Assembly (NCBI RefSeq): GCF_033118175.1
Contig: NC_083692.1
Span: 15,386,001 to 15,450,000, forward strand
Direction: 5' to 3'
DNA length: 64,000 bases
Origin: Dama dama
Taxonomy: Eukaryota; Chordata; Mammalia; Artiodactyla; Cervidae
Shown: positions 1-12,700 of the stretch, in pieces
How the letters are laid out: every line of letters begins with the position of its first letter
Numbering within the stretch: the first letter of the stretch is position 1
Position numbers and translations under genes: made by a program
The notes under the pieces: model-generated
The model's database searches: none
Seen by the model: the letters and a program-made list of their open reading frames with translations, nothing else
Told to the model about the DNA's origin: nothing

Positions 1-587
1 CTCAGTCGCCTCCTTCCTGTCTATGGTCTCAGCCATCCCTTCCTGCCGGTGGGGTGCAGGACTTTCTCCTTGCGGCTCTCCATGCAGGGAAGCTGGGAGG
101 AGGTGGTCCTCCGTGTCTCTCTGGTCCTCCGCAGACCGCAGGGGAGGGATGGGGCTGGGGGGGGTGGGCAGCCACAGAAGCTCCTCGGGCAGGGCAGCTG
201 GTGGAAGGGTGGGGAAGACCCCAGAGAGTCTTCTTCCTGCCTCCTCCCTTAGGCACACCTTCTCCCTTGTGACCCCAGGAAAGCCCTCCTTCAGTCTCTG
301 TGCTCAGGGCTCCAGCCACTGTTGCCAAGAGGTGGGGCTTGCCTGTATCTTCCGTCCCATCCTGGGGGGGCCCTTCTAGACTGCCCAGCATCTCCCGTTC
401 GGGCTGGTCAGCAGGCGGGGCCTCCATGTGACCGAGAGATACAGCCAGGGCTCCACTGGAGCCTTCCCAAAGTCTGCAGGATGTGTTGGGGGAGGCGGGC
501 CAGGGCACCCTGCTGCCTCTCTCTGCCAGGCCCTTTCCCTGGCAGCCACTCCCGGCTGGAGTCGCCAGGTGGAGGCCTGGGTCCTGG
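1..587 (-). other. TMEM63C: TMEM63C 3' UTR side (open at window edge)
   Basis: GC-rich sequence downstream of the stop codon. Scanning the minus strand, I see no AATAAA or ATTAAA (TTTATT or TTTAAT on the plus strand). The polyadenylation site is therefore probably beyond the left edge. Several open frames on both strands here are GC-driven and resemble no protein I know. Confidence 0.6.
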
Positions 588-788
588 TCAGTGATACTGG
601 CTCTGGTCCCCCAGTTCCAGCCCTTCCTGGAACTGGGCCGAGTCCAGCTCCCTCGAAAAGGCCCTCACACCGCTCTCCTCTTCTCCCTCTTCCGGCTGTC
701 TGCTCATGGTGCCGTAGGTGGGCCGGGCTGGGGAGGAGGCGGGGGTCAGGTTCATCTCCGGCTCTTGCAGCACAGTGGCCACATACAG
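588..788 (-). CDS. TMEM63C: TMEM63C coding exon 22 (aa 737-802 and stop)
   Basis: Acceptor gagcag|CTG at 789. The coding part is 201 nt and ends in TGA at 590-588. It encodes LYVATVLQEPEMNLTPAS, an acidic stretch (PEEGEEES), and ends with GLELGDQSQYH. The C-terminal GQ/DQ-NQYH-type ending matches the human TMEM63C tail as I recall it. The exon continues into the 3' UTR toward position 1. Confidence 0.95.
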   Translation of the reverse strand: MYVATVLQEPEMNLTPASSPARPTYGTMSRQPEEGEEESGVRAFSRELDSAQFQEGLELGDQSQYH

Positions 789-3700
789 CTGCTCAGGACA
801 AAGAAGGGAGACGGGATGAGGTCACACCGGGGCGAGGCGAGGTCACGTCTGGGCACGCCCTCACCCTCCCCCTCTCCGCGCCGCCCCATGCTCGACCTTT
901 AGCAGGGCCCCCACCGCCTAAGCCTTGGCTCCTTCCTCCTCCCCCTGCAGCCTGGGTCCTGGCCAGCCCGCCCAGCCCCCTTCCCGGTTGCTCTCAAGCC
1001 GTCGTGGGCATCTGCGCGCTCCCTGGACCAGTCAGTGGCCTCCTAACTCCCAGTCTACTGCGCCTCCAGCACACGTGCCATTCAGTTTTGGTTCCAGGTC
1101 CAGCTGAACCCACGGGGGAGACGACAGGCTCCCTGACACTGAGGTCTGGGCGGGGGACCCCCATTCCTGAGCTAGTGTGCTTTCTACCGCAGCTTCAGAG
1201 ATGCATCCAGCACCCTTGGGGTGCGTCACTGGCTGGCCCGTGAATTAGAATTTGAAACTGAGGCTGCCCTCTGAGGGCTTGCTCATGAGATCCGTGAAGT
1301 CCAGGCCTGGGCTCAGGAATGCCTGGGACAACAGCTGAATAGAAAAACAAGAAGCAACAGGGATGGAGCTGTCTGTCGTCCTTTGAAAGGACTTTGAAAC
1401 CAACTCCCTATTTTGAAAACCGGTAACTATTGGATAGAATGAAACCTTTTCTGTAGGAGTTTATTAGAGTGAACAACTTCACTCACTCACTCACTCAAAC
1501 AGCCCTAGATAATGAGGGAACATTTTTTTCCGCAGTAGAATTTAGATATTTTCATAGGGCCAAAGTCAACCCCACAGATGACTTTTGGGTCCTCCGGGAA
1601 AAATGGTAACTGAAAAATGGAAAAAGCCAGCAGTCATCCCTGAACCCAGGAGTCACTTTAGCATCATTTTTGGCAATAAATGGGATATTATATATCTCCT
1701 AGTGTGACACATAGCACTGCCGGTAATGTTCTATGCCCTAGTGTTGAACTTGAATCTTCAGTTCCAGCCTTTGAATCTAACTTCTAGTTTTCAGGAAATA
1801 CAGGAGATACTGTAACCTCCTGTAAGATACCATGAACAAACAGCCAGAAAAAGCCAGAAGATGGGGGCTTCGGCAGGACTACAGGCTGGGTCTCTCCAAC
1901 AAGTCATAAAATAGAGACGATGCTGAAATAAAAGGGACATGGGCGGGGCCAGATTAATCCAGCACAGACCCTGGGTTGGATCCCGGTTTGGACAAGCTGT
2001 AAAATATATTTCTGGACCTGTAGGGCCAGTCAAGTATGGACTAGGTATTTGAAGAGGTAAAAACGTATCTATGTAGGGAGACGGAGATTGTTAACTAAAA
2101 ACGCAGGTTATGAAACAGTGTGCAGTATTACGACATTTTAGAGGAAATAGATATCTGAAAGAATATACATTGAGGTGTCAGTGGTCACTGTAGGTGGTAG
2201 AAATACGGACTTTTATTTTTTTATTTTGGCTTCTTTGTTCTTTCTCCCCATAGTTACCTACAACGCTCAGACACCTCTGTTACAATAATGAAAGATTTAA
2301 AAAATCAATTCCGATAATTTCTTTAAAACAAAAAAAAATGCTCAAACTCGAATCTAGCAGACCTGGTTCAAACTTCGTCCTGCCGTTTCCTTGCACAGCA
2401 GTTAGTACCCTGGGGTCTAAATTAAGTCAGGTCTTTGAGCCTGTTTCCTCATCTGTAAAATGAGGATAACCCCCCCCCCCCCCCCACTGTGTGGGTTAAA
2501 CATAAAGATCAAGAGTAAGAATGGTGAAGCATCTAGTTTGCAAGGGTTCAATAACCAACTGCTGACAATATTCTGGAAGGGTCATTTTAGAAGGGCCCCA
2601 GGAGAAATGCTACGTGGAGAGAGACTGCTGCTTCGAAACCTTTGTCATCTCCTGGTACTGAAGCTCCGTCTCCCCTGCCATCTCCCAGAGCTCACTGGGC
2701 CCTATCTGTGGGGCTCGGTTCAGAGTGAGGCCTGTAGTTCTATGCACCCGGCGTGGGCACGTCCTCCCACTGTTGGTCTGCCCCTTTCGCCCAGCTCTGC
2801 CACGATTAAGGGGCCCCCCTCTCCCACCCACTCTGCGAGTGCTGCCCGCTCTGCAGTTGCACCCGGCCTGAAACTGTCTTTGGTTCCCCAATGCCCCGGA
2901 TTCTCTCTTCTGGGCCTTTGCACAGGCTGGCCCTGTTCCTCAAGTGCTCTCCCTGACTGCCTCTTCCACCCGGCAACCCCTAGCTCTCCCATGCCTGGAG
3001 TCCGGTTAGACATCCCCTCCTCCAGCAAGCCTTCCCTGAGTGCTCAGGGCTGGCTGGTGCCCTTCTTCAGTGCTCCTCCAAGGCACCCTGACATCGGGGA
3101 ATGGGCCGATCCAGTACCCAGCTCAGCGCGTGCCTCAGCGGCCCAGCATCCACCCTTGTGGCTGGTTTCGGGCGTGCGCTCATGCCCATCTCCAGGCTGA
3201 GCCACGGGGGTGGGAGCCAGCGCCCAGCCTGCTAGACCCCTGCACTTGGGAGTCCAGCCTCGTCTCCTCTCAAGCTGACGGGCTCACTCGTCTTACCATT
3301 CCGTGCAGACCTCCAATAGCTCGCGGCAGCTCTGTCCGCGCCACGCTGCCTGGGACCCGCGCCCTTGGCGGCAGCCTTCGGTCCTGAGGCCGAAGGACCT
3401 CAGCAGGCCCCTGCGTCTACACGACTGAGCTCGCGGAGGCTGAGTCCGCCCTGCCCTTTCTCTTCCTCTCTGAGCTCCTTCTATAGAATGTCCTGGAGAA
3501 AGTCCTGGATCTTCTATCTTTCTGAAGGCTCTTCAGCCAGGGCCACGGCAGCAATCTGACCTGGGCCAAGTCCTGCTGCGTCAGACGGGGGGGAGTCCCG
3601 GACACCCCGTCTCCTCCCCGAGACCCAGGGTGGGCTCTAACCACTGGTGCCCCCACGAGGCTGCTGGAGAAGCCCATCCCTGTAAGCACCCCACCCCCCA

Positions 3701-6700
3701 CCCCGACCTGGCCCAGGGCACTGACTCACGAGCGAGGTTGGCGTGGAGGAGGTGCTGCTGGGCTCCAGGTCGAACACCGTCTCAGTCTCCTCGGGCTGCG
3801 GCGGTGGGAGAGGTGGGGAGGGTCAGTGAATGCCGCCCCCACCGCCCTCCCCGTATCCAGAGAAACCCGGACCCTAATCTCAGGCTTAAGGGGCCCCTCG
3901 CTCCCCTTCAACTCAACTCATCTGTTTTTCCAGACCTGCAGCCCAGCAGGCCGGGCTGAGCCCTCAGGGGACAGAGTGAGGACCACGATGCTGGGGAGAC
4001 CCTTCAGGAAGGTTCCACCCCCGAGGACCACGATGAGAGCTGTGGGAAGCTGTGGTGCAAAGATAAGCTTGCTGCTTTGACTCCAGGAGGGGCCCTGACT
4101 TCAACAATACTCTCTTCCCTGCCAGAATTTCCCTTTTATCTGAGATGAAGGTCTAAGTCCCCTGCCACCTTCTGCCTCTAGAGTGGACACTTGAGCAACC
4201 AGATCCCACAACACTGTTGTATTGGGAAGAGCCAGAGATGATGTCTGCCCAGGTGTTTCACTAGCATGGACTCAGGCCAGGGGATGGAAGAAGGTCTGGG
4301 GAAAAAGGAGAGTAAGTGCCTATGCCGGGGCCCCAGAGATGGGATCACCGGAAGCAAGAAGATCCTCTTCTCAGAGGCTCCCTTCTCTGGCTCAGTAGGA
4401 TGCTAGTACTTGAAATCAACTTTCTTTCTTATTTATATTCATTTGAAAAGGAAATAATTCACTATTATAAACAGAAATCCTGTGTCAGCTGCCATAAACA
4501 AGGTCAACCAGAAAAATACAGGTGTAACCATGAAAAACAGAACACGTTTCAGTCCACTGGAAATCATTCCAGTACGCTTCTAAAGTCACCCCACTTTAGG
4601 AAGTGCTGAGCTAGAGCACATAGTTCTGTTGGCATGGGTGGGTTCCCTTCTCTAATAACTGGCTGGGCCCCGAGACCCTAATGCTGGGAAAGATTGAGGG
4701 CAGGGGGAGAAGGGGGCAACAGAGGATGAGACGCTTGGATGGCATCACTGAGTCAATGAACAGGAGTTTGAGCGAACTCCAGGAGATATGAAGGACGAAA
4801 GGCCTGGCATATTGCAGTCCACGGGGCTGCAAAGAGTCGGACACGACTTAGCAACTAAATAACAATGCTGGCAAAGACTCAAAGGAGTCATGGGGCCCAG
4901 AGAACCAGGCCTCCCCTCCAGGCAAGATCAGAGTATCCTGAGATTCTTCAAAGGGAGATGTTCCCCCATCCCCAGGGTATCATCCTTACCACCCCCTCTT
5001 TCACTCCTTCACTCCATCCTTTCTCTCAACCCTCCATCCCTTGGAATGGTCCCAGCAGCTCTGTGGCTGGACAGGCTCACATCGTAGGAAGGATGGGCCA
5101 GCAGCCTGTGGTTTGGAGGAGACGTCAGTCGGGGGAAGAGGAGAGGACAACTGTCTTCCGCCCTGGGAGGCGTGATGATTCGGGGGCCAGTCCAAGGACA
5201 CACACAGTACGCACACCCAGGACTGCCTGCCCATCCCACCGTCAGAGAGAAAGGCAAGGGCCTCTCGTTGCTCTGATGCTGTGGGTGCCCCAGGCAGGAG
5301 GGGGTCCTCGAGCTGTGTGCACCCTGGGGAGAACTTGCGGGAGGAAAGGCAGGCTGGCAACTCACCTCATAGTTACTCATTTTCGACATCCTCCCCATGA
5401 AGGTGGCAACGCAGGCCATTATTATGGAAGCAACAAGGGTGGTAAGGCAGAAGATGGTGATGGCATGCCGGGACCCTGCAAGGAGAAGGAGCGGCATGGG
5501 CTTGGCGCCCGAGGACCAGAGCTATGTGCAGGGCGCTGGCAGAGATGCTGGCCCAATTGACATATGCCTGGGGCCCCAGCTCGGCACCTGTGGAGGAGTT
5601 TGGAGCCCGGGGCGGAGACGTCTCTGCCCAGCTCTCCCCTTACCCACAATCAATGAGCCCCACCCAGGGACATCATCCCTCTGTGCTACCTGACCAGTTT
5701 AGAATCCAGCATCTGGCAGATTCCACACAAAAAAATTCATTGACTCCTTAAACAGCCACTTAAGTGCCCATAAACGTCCCCCTAGAGGTCAGCTACCTTC
5801 CATATCATGGTCCCTGGGAAGTATTTGAGTCATTTATGTCACTCCCTCAGGTCACTCATTTATATCCCTGTCCCCAAATGCAGTGACTGACCCACACCTT
5901 TCCTTGTAAGCCCTGCCCCCCTTTTTTAAAAAAAAACTTCTTTTAAATTTTATATTGGAGTAAATTTCCCTGTAGCTCAAACGGTGAAGAGTCTGCCTGC
6001 AATGCAGGAGACCCAGGTTCGATCCCTGGGTCAGGAAGATCCTCTGGAGAAGGAAATGACAACCCACTCCAGTATTCTTGCCTGGAGAATCCCACGGACA
6101 TGGGAGCCTGGTGGGCTACAGTCTGTGGGGTCACAATCAGTCGGACATGACTGAGTGACTAACGTGACTACTACTACAGTTGATTAACAATGTGGTGTTA
6201 GTTTCAGGGGTACAGCAAAGGGATTCAGTTATTCATATACAGGTATCTATTCTTTTTCAAATACTTTTCCCCATAGAAGTTATTACAGGACATTGAGCAG
6301 GGTTCCCTGTGCTATCCAGCAGGTCAAGGTTGGTTATCTGTTTTAAAAAATAGCAGTGTGTACATATCCCTTCTGAACTCCCACTATGTCCCTCCCTACT
6401 GTTCCCCCCTGGTAAAGATAAATTCAACCTCTAAATCTGTGAATCCGATTCTGTTTTGCAGATAAGTTTCTTTGCATCATTTTCCGCATATAAGCAATAT
6501 CATATGAAGTTTGTCTTTGTCTAACTCTCATAAGCCCTTTTGAAGTAAACATACTCTATTACGTGTGCTAATAGCACGGAAAAGCAATTCAGAATTTAAG
6601 AGTCACTTATGTTTTGTTTGGGGGTGTTGGGTAACTTTTTCATAGCAGGAGTTTTCTAACTACATGAATATTTAAAAAATCAGTCTTTACAGTCAGAGTT

Positions 6701-9700
6701 ATTGCAAAATGATGTTTATCATTGTGTTTTTATAAAAGCAAAAAATGGTAAACAACTTCAACATCCCAACAATGGTGACCTGACTAAAACCGGCAGAAAT
6801 TAATGCAGCCATTGAAAGACACGTGTTCAAACAGTATTTTAATAACGCAAAGAAACTGCTCGGAGCATAATGTTCAGTGAAGAAACTCAGGATATAAGTC
6901 TGACTAGAATAAAACGGACCCACAGTTTTGTAAAGTCAGTCAGTAAACCCCCTCCTACTTTTTCCTATCCTCTAAAACACATGCACAGAGTGAGCTCTGG
7001 GAGCAGCAGACAGGAGGCTGTAGGTGAGATAACAGTCATTCAAACTCTAACCTTTCCTTTTTTTTTTTTCCTATTTTTGATAATAAATCTGTAGTCTTTT
7101 ATACCTAGAAGAAAAGTCTTATTAAAAAATGAAGTCTGCCAGGGGCTTCCCAGATGGCTCGGGGTAAAGAATCTGCCTGCCAATGCAGGAGATACAGAAG
7201 ATGAGGGTTCGATCCCTGAGAAGATACCCTGGAGCAAAAAATGGTAACCCACTGTCAATACTAAAGGAAATCAACCCTAAATATTCATTGGAAGGACTGA
7301 TGCTGAAGCTCCAATACTTTGGCCACCTGATGCAAAGAACTGACTCATTGGAAAAGACCCTGATGCTGGGAAAGATTGAAGGCGGGAGAAGAAGGGCATG
7401 ACAGAGGATGAGGTGGTTGGATGGCATCACCGACTCATTGGACATAAGTTTGAGTAAACTCCAGGGAGTTGGTGATGGACAGAGAGGCCTGGCATGCTGC
7501 AGTCCATGGGGTCGCAAAGAGTCAGACACAACTGAGCGACTGAACTGAACTGACTGATGATAGATACTATAATATTTTATTTCCTGCCAGCCTTGAGTTA
7601 GAATGAAGGAGTAGGATGTTTTTGTTGTTTGTTTTTTCCCTGAAAATTGTAAACCGAAATGTATACGGTTTGGACCACACCAGTGCTACCCTTAACTTCC
7701 AAGGTCAGCCAGGACTCTTAACAGGAGCTGGGCCTACAGAAGGCGCTGAGTGTGGCCGTGCTCCACAGGGGACACCTCACTCCTCCCTGGGTTTGGTCTG
7801 CTTCGACAAGAGTCTTCGGTGAGGCGCGATGGAGCGGTGGGGTAACAGACAGAGGTGGGGTGGCCAGGGCGGGGTGCTCGGCACGTACCTAAGCGTAGGA
7901 CGGAAAAGAAGAGCATCCAAACCAGCCCCAGGAGCGGTGCGAAGATGGCCTGGTGGATGGCGGCCATGTGGATCTGCTCGTTGAGTTTGGTGGGCGCGTA
8001 CGAGTAGTACATATTATAGCGGTCCGTGATGTGCTTCATGCACAGGTAGAGCAGCCCTGGGGGCCGGCAGATGGAGGCAGGCTCAGAGGCCATCCCAAGA
8101 CCCTCCCCTCCCTCCCAGGCCCGAGATGCCAGACACAGGTCAGCCAGAGCAGCAAGGGGGCCAAGGACAGGCTGTGGGAGCCCCGTGGGGCCGATCTCGC
8201 ATGCCCGGCTGCTTCCCTTGAATCCTAGAACCTATTCTGTCCTTTTGGTAAGTGGTCATTCCCTAACAAGCATCCTCTGTAAATAGCCATCCAACTCCGA
8301 CCCGCCCTGACCAACCTGGCCCCCTCCCCTGCCCTTCTGATTGGCTGGCCCAGGGTCTCCTCCTGAGCCAGCAGGGAGCCGGATGCTCTGGGGCTCCCAG
8401 TTGCAAGGGGGTGGGGTGTAGCTCCCCCCGGGGGGCCTCAGGGACAACTCACCGAAAGGAGCAATGATGGGGCAGGTGATGCTGTAGGCTATCACCACAC
8501 TGAAGACATTCATCATCCATGCGTACTCGCGCCCGAACTGGAAGTCCATGGCCTGGTTCTGGGGCAGAAGGCAGGGTCTGCTTGGCTTGGCTGCTTCTGC
8601 AGCTCCTCATCCGGCAAAGTAGCCTCCCCTCCGAGCCTGGTGTTGGAGGAGCACCTCACCCCTTCCGCCCACCAGGCCTCCCAACCTCAGGTCGCTCCGC
8701 ACTTCTAACAGGCACCCCCCAACTCCAACACCCGCCCAAGGGAAGCTCCAAGGGCTGTGTCAGGGAAGGGCCTGGCCCTCACCATTCGGATGTGCACTCT
8801 CTCTGGCTCCGACCTGGAGAAGACGAGGCGGATGGTGTACAAAAAGAGTGACCCCAGACGCATCAGCTCCATGCCTGTGCCAATAAAGGCTGCCGTGATG
8901 ACGTAGTTGACAAAGAAGGCACCATTGTCTGGCAGGAACACACACCTGGGTGTGGAGGAGGGCGGGAGATGGCCACAGAAGCCGGAGAAGAGGGGGAGGG
9001 CAGAGACGTTGGGAGCAAAGAGAAGAGAGAGGAAGAGAATTGAAGGGATGGGCAGGGGGTGGAGGTAGAGACGGGGAGAAGAGCTTTCAAATACAGTCAT
9101 CCCTTGGTATCTGCGGGTGGTTGGTTCCAGGAGCCCCTGCGGATATCAAAATCCAGGGATGCTCAAGTCCCTTATATGAAAATGTCAGTAATATTTGCAG
9201 ATAACCTATGCCCCTCCTGTGTACTGTCTCTAGATTATCTGTAGTACCTAACACAATGTAATCAGCTGTAAATACAACTAGATGCTATGCAAATGGTTGC
9301 CTCCACACGGCACATTCAAGTTTTGCTTTTGGAAACGTCCTAGAACTTTTTTCCCTGAATATTTTGATCAAATCTGAAGACGTGGAATCCGTGGATATGG
9401 AAGGCTGACTGTACACATGCGTTTCCAGCCATATGTAACTTAAACAAGGGCCCTTTTGAGCAAGGAGAGGGGTGGTGTACAGCAAGTGTGGATGGTTTTA
9501 GGACACACGTGTACTGGCTTGATCTACAGAAGGGCTGTTAAAGAAAACAAAAATAAAGAAGGGCTGTTTGACTAGATCCACAGACCCTGGAGAGTTCATA
9601 GGTAGACTTTTGGGGGTCTGTGACCTTGAATAGGGAAAAGATTGCATCTTCACTTTCTGCAGGTTAGCACTTCCTTCCATTAAGAGCGTGGGCCACAAGT

Positions 9701-12700
9701 CACAGGCATGTCAGCCACGGCTGTGAGTCTGTCACCAGTTGAAGTGAGGTATTTTCATATCATGTTGTATTTATTGCTGAGTTCTCACAATATCATTTGC
9801 ACTCATCTCTTCAAAATGATGCTAGTTATTAGGCCACTAAATTAGACATGTTACATTCACATGATTGAGATTTTCCTGTCTGTACATGTGTAGCTAGCTG
9901 GCCAACTTCAACCAAGAGCCATTCAGTCACCTGAATGGATTTGTCACACTGCCTGTTCTCACATTGGTGACCCAAGCATCTCTGTCGTCTATACAGTTCT
10001 GACAACTCCCTCAAGAAGAAAAATCTGTGAGCCCCTGCACATATTTCAGAACTCCTTCAAGAGCTAATCTTGAGGGCATCAAAGCTGAGTCAGAACTCAC
10101 AATTCTTTTCTTTCTCATATATTTACAAACTGTATTAAAAATAATGACCTAGCCAAAGATGAACTCACTCATCTTGGGAGAAACTAAGCTTATTACCATT
10201 ACAGTTTAATTGTAGAAAGCTTGGAGAATTCTGGTTCTTGCCCTATAAAGCAAGCTATGAAAGCTTGCATGGCATTGGCAACAGCACATCTTTGAAAAAT
10301 TGGGACTTTCAACATTTGTAACCCTAAAAACAAAACAAAGGCCAAACAAAAAGAGAAACTGGCTGGATGTCCAACAAGACCTGCATGTTGCCTTGTCAAA
10401 AATCCACTCCTCTGTTCCAGTTGAATATTCTTCTTTTAGCTAAGTAACATCAGCTTTCACATGGATGCCTTTAAAACAATAAAATGTAACTTTTGCTTGC
10501 TTCCATTTAGAATACATTGGCCTGTTATTAAATGTGTTAACAGAGATCGTATCACACATTTGAATTCTAAAATATTTTCGGTAACTATATTTTGACACAA
10601 CCGGTTTTCGTTATAGCCCAGCTATTTTGTACATTTAAAGAACTCTGGGCTTCCTGAGTGGCTCAGTGGTAAAGAATCTGCCTGCCAATTCAAGAGACAA
10701 GGGTTCAGTCCCTGGTCCAGGAAGATCCCACATGGCCCGGAGCGACTAAGCCGTATATCTTAACTATTGAGCCTGTACTCTAGAGCCGGGGAACCACAAC
10801 TTCTGAGCCCACTTGCCACAACTACTGACACCCGAATTCCAGAGCCCGTGCTCCTCAACAAGAAACACCACCGCAATGAGAAGCCTGCACTGCAACAAAC
10901 AGCAGCCCCCACTCTCAGACTAGAGATAAGCCCCTGCAGCAGTGAGGACCCAGCACAGCCAAAAATAAATAATTTTTTAAAAAGAAATCTAATCAGAATC
11001 AACCCAACATTGTACAGCAATTATCTTCCAATTAACAAATATATATATAAGAAATCTACTCAGCGTATATATAAAACTGGCAAAATCTGAATACGCTCTG
11101 TGGATTGTATCGATATCACTTCCCTGGTTTTGATACTGTACCTCAGTCATGCAAGATGTGACCATTGGGGGAAACTGGATGAAGAGTATATAGGACTTTT
11201 TTTTTTTGTGGCAATTTCCTTTGAATCTACAATTATTTTAAAAACTTCATTCAGAGGAGTCGTCCCTAGGCTTTACCCCCAAAGGGGTTCATGGCACGGG
11301 AAACATTAAGAGGCTGCCTAATCAGAGTGTGGGCATGCATTCATCTCTACCTATATGAGCAGATAAAGGATACGCATATCCAGCTGGTATGAACTCACAA
11401 AAGCCGCGTGAACACTGGGAGTACACCTGAAACATGCATGCTATTACTCACTGGAACCTGACGGAGGCCTGCTCCAGATAGTAGATGTCAAAGAGCCAGC
11501 GGAAAAAGACATCCAAACTAGAAGCAAGAATAAAGCAGACCCTGCAGTTAGTGAGTCGATTGATGAACTAAGGCCTGGGGTTCGGTTTCTCTTGGGCTGG
11601 CTCCCCTCCTTCCAACCTCCCTTGCCTACTCCCTGCAGACTCTCGCACCTCAATACTCCAGCTGGCCAGTCCACACTGCCTCTCTTCCTAATCCTGGGCC
11701 ACCCCGCCCCTAAATCTTTGACCCTTCCACTCAAGGCCTGCCCTCTAGCAAACCTTTGCCAGCCATTCCTCCCACAGCACTCTCTCCCTCTTCTGAATTT
11801 CTACTGCACATTTTCCCCACCTCGGGCTTCCAGGCAGCTGGTAGGTATGGCTTGTCTCCCCAGCTGGATGAAAAGCACTTTGAGGGCAGAGTTCATGGCT
11901 GACAGCTTAGAGTTCACATGATACCTGGCTCATGCTAGGCTCATGACAGGCACTGGACTGTCATTTGAGGAATGGATTTGCAGCAACCACAGGTGGGCCT
12001 ACAGTATCTGAAGGAGGAGGTTCTGACTCTAGGGTGAGCCTGGTTGAGAGAGGAGAGATATTTGGAGGTGAGGTACCTGGTCAGTCCCATAGAGGGCAGA
12101 ATGACCACCATGAACACCAGAAAGATATAGCACTTGTGCACCATGATCAGATTCTGACTTGATCTAGAAGGAAGCAAAGAGAGACATGATAAAAACCAAA
12201 TGGTGGACTGCAGAATGGAGAGAGAGAGATGGCTACCTGGGCTAGAAAACAGTTTCATAGCGCATACCAATGCCATTTCCACGGAGCACTGAGGGCCGTG
12301 CTGAGTCGGAGCAGCAGGAAAAGAACGGCATGATCAACTAGTGATGTCTGCCTTGAGCAGAGGAAAGGGAAGGGAAGGCTCACACATACATACACTTGAT
12401 GCCCCTGTTGCAGGGACATCACTAACAATACTCAGAATCCTTGCAGCAATTCAATAAGCAACATGAGCCTTGGCCGTAGGAAAGCCCAGGAAGGATTTCT
12501 GTTATGAGAAACATCCTGGCTTACTGCCTGATAGGATGATAGAAACTTTGGGGGCAGGAAATAACTTTTGAGACCCATGCAGCCTTCAGTCCAGAGCAGG
12601 TCCATTTTGCCCCAAGATATAGTGAATACTTCCTAACTAATTAGCTCCCACCACAGAACTATTAGGGCTAATAAACAGGGAGGGGCTCTTTGACTGTTTA

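Larger units (their letters stand above)
789..3729. other. TMEM63C intron 21
   Basis: A 2.9-kb intron. It contains a MIR-type fragment ending in a 16-C run (about 2340-2485) and an L2 3'-end-like piece (about 2850-3100). The stretch 1260-2330 is AT-richer and I recognise no repeat or gene in it. The plus-strand open frame over 428-1243 runs antisense to exon 22 and into this intron, and has no recognisable product. Confidence 0.6.
5476..7888. other. TMEM63C intron 19
   Basis: A 2.4-kb intron composed largely of the Bov-tA, BovB and L1-type copies listed separately. The segments 5476-5950 and 7560-7888 are unique sequence with nothing recognised. Confidence 0.6.
8946..11451. other. TMEM63C intron 16
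   Basis: A 2.5-kb intron with a MER2-like DNA transposon (9094-9411) and a CHR-type SINE (10644-10980). The AT-rich stretch 9420-10640 is unassigned. It may be old transposon sequence, but I could not identify a family. Confidence 0.5.

Noticed and set aside
428..1243. 271-codon plus-strand open frame
   Set aside because: Antisense to TMEM63C exon 22 and its intron, Pro/Ser-rich from GC content, and not like any known protein.
2460..3200. 246-codon plus-strand open frame
   Set aside because: Starts in a MIR/poly-C tract and runs through an L2-like repeat; not a gene.
9700..10560. AT-rich stretch suspected to be a domesticated hAT/ZBED transposase
   Set aside because: No frame longer than about 65 codons and no zinc finger or catalytic motif could be read.
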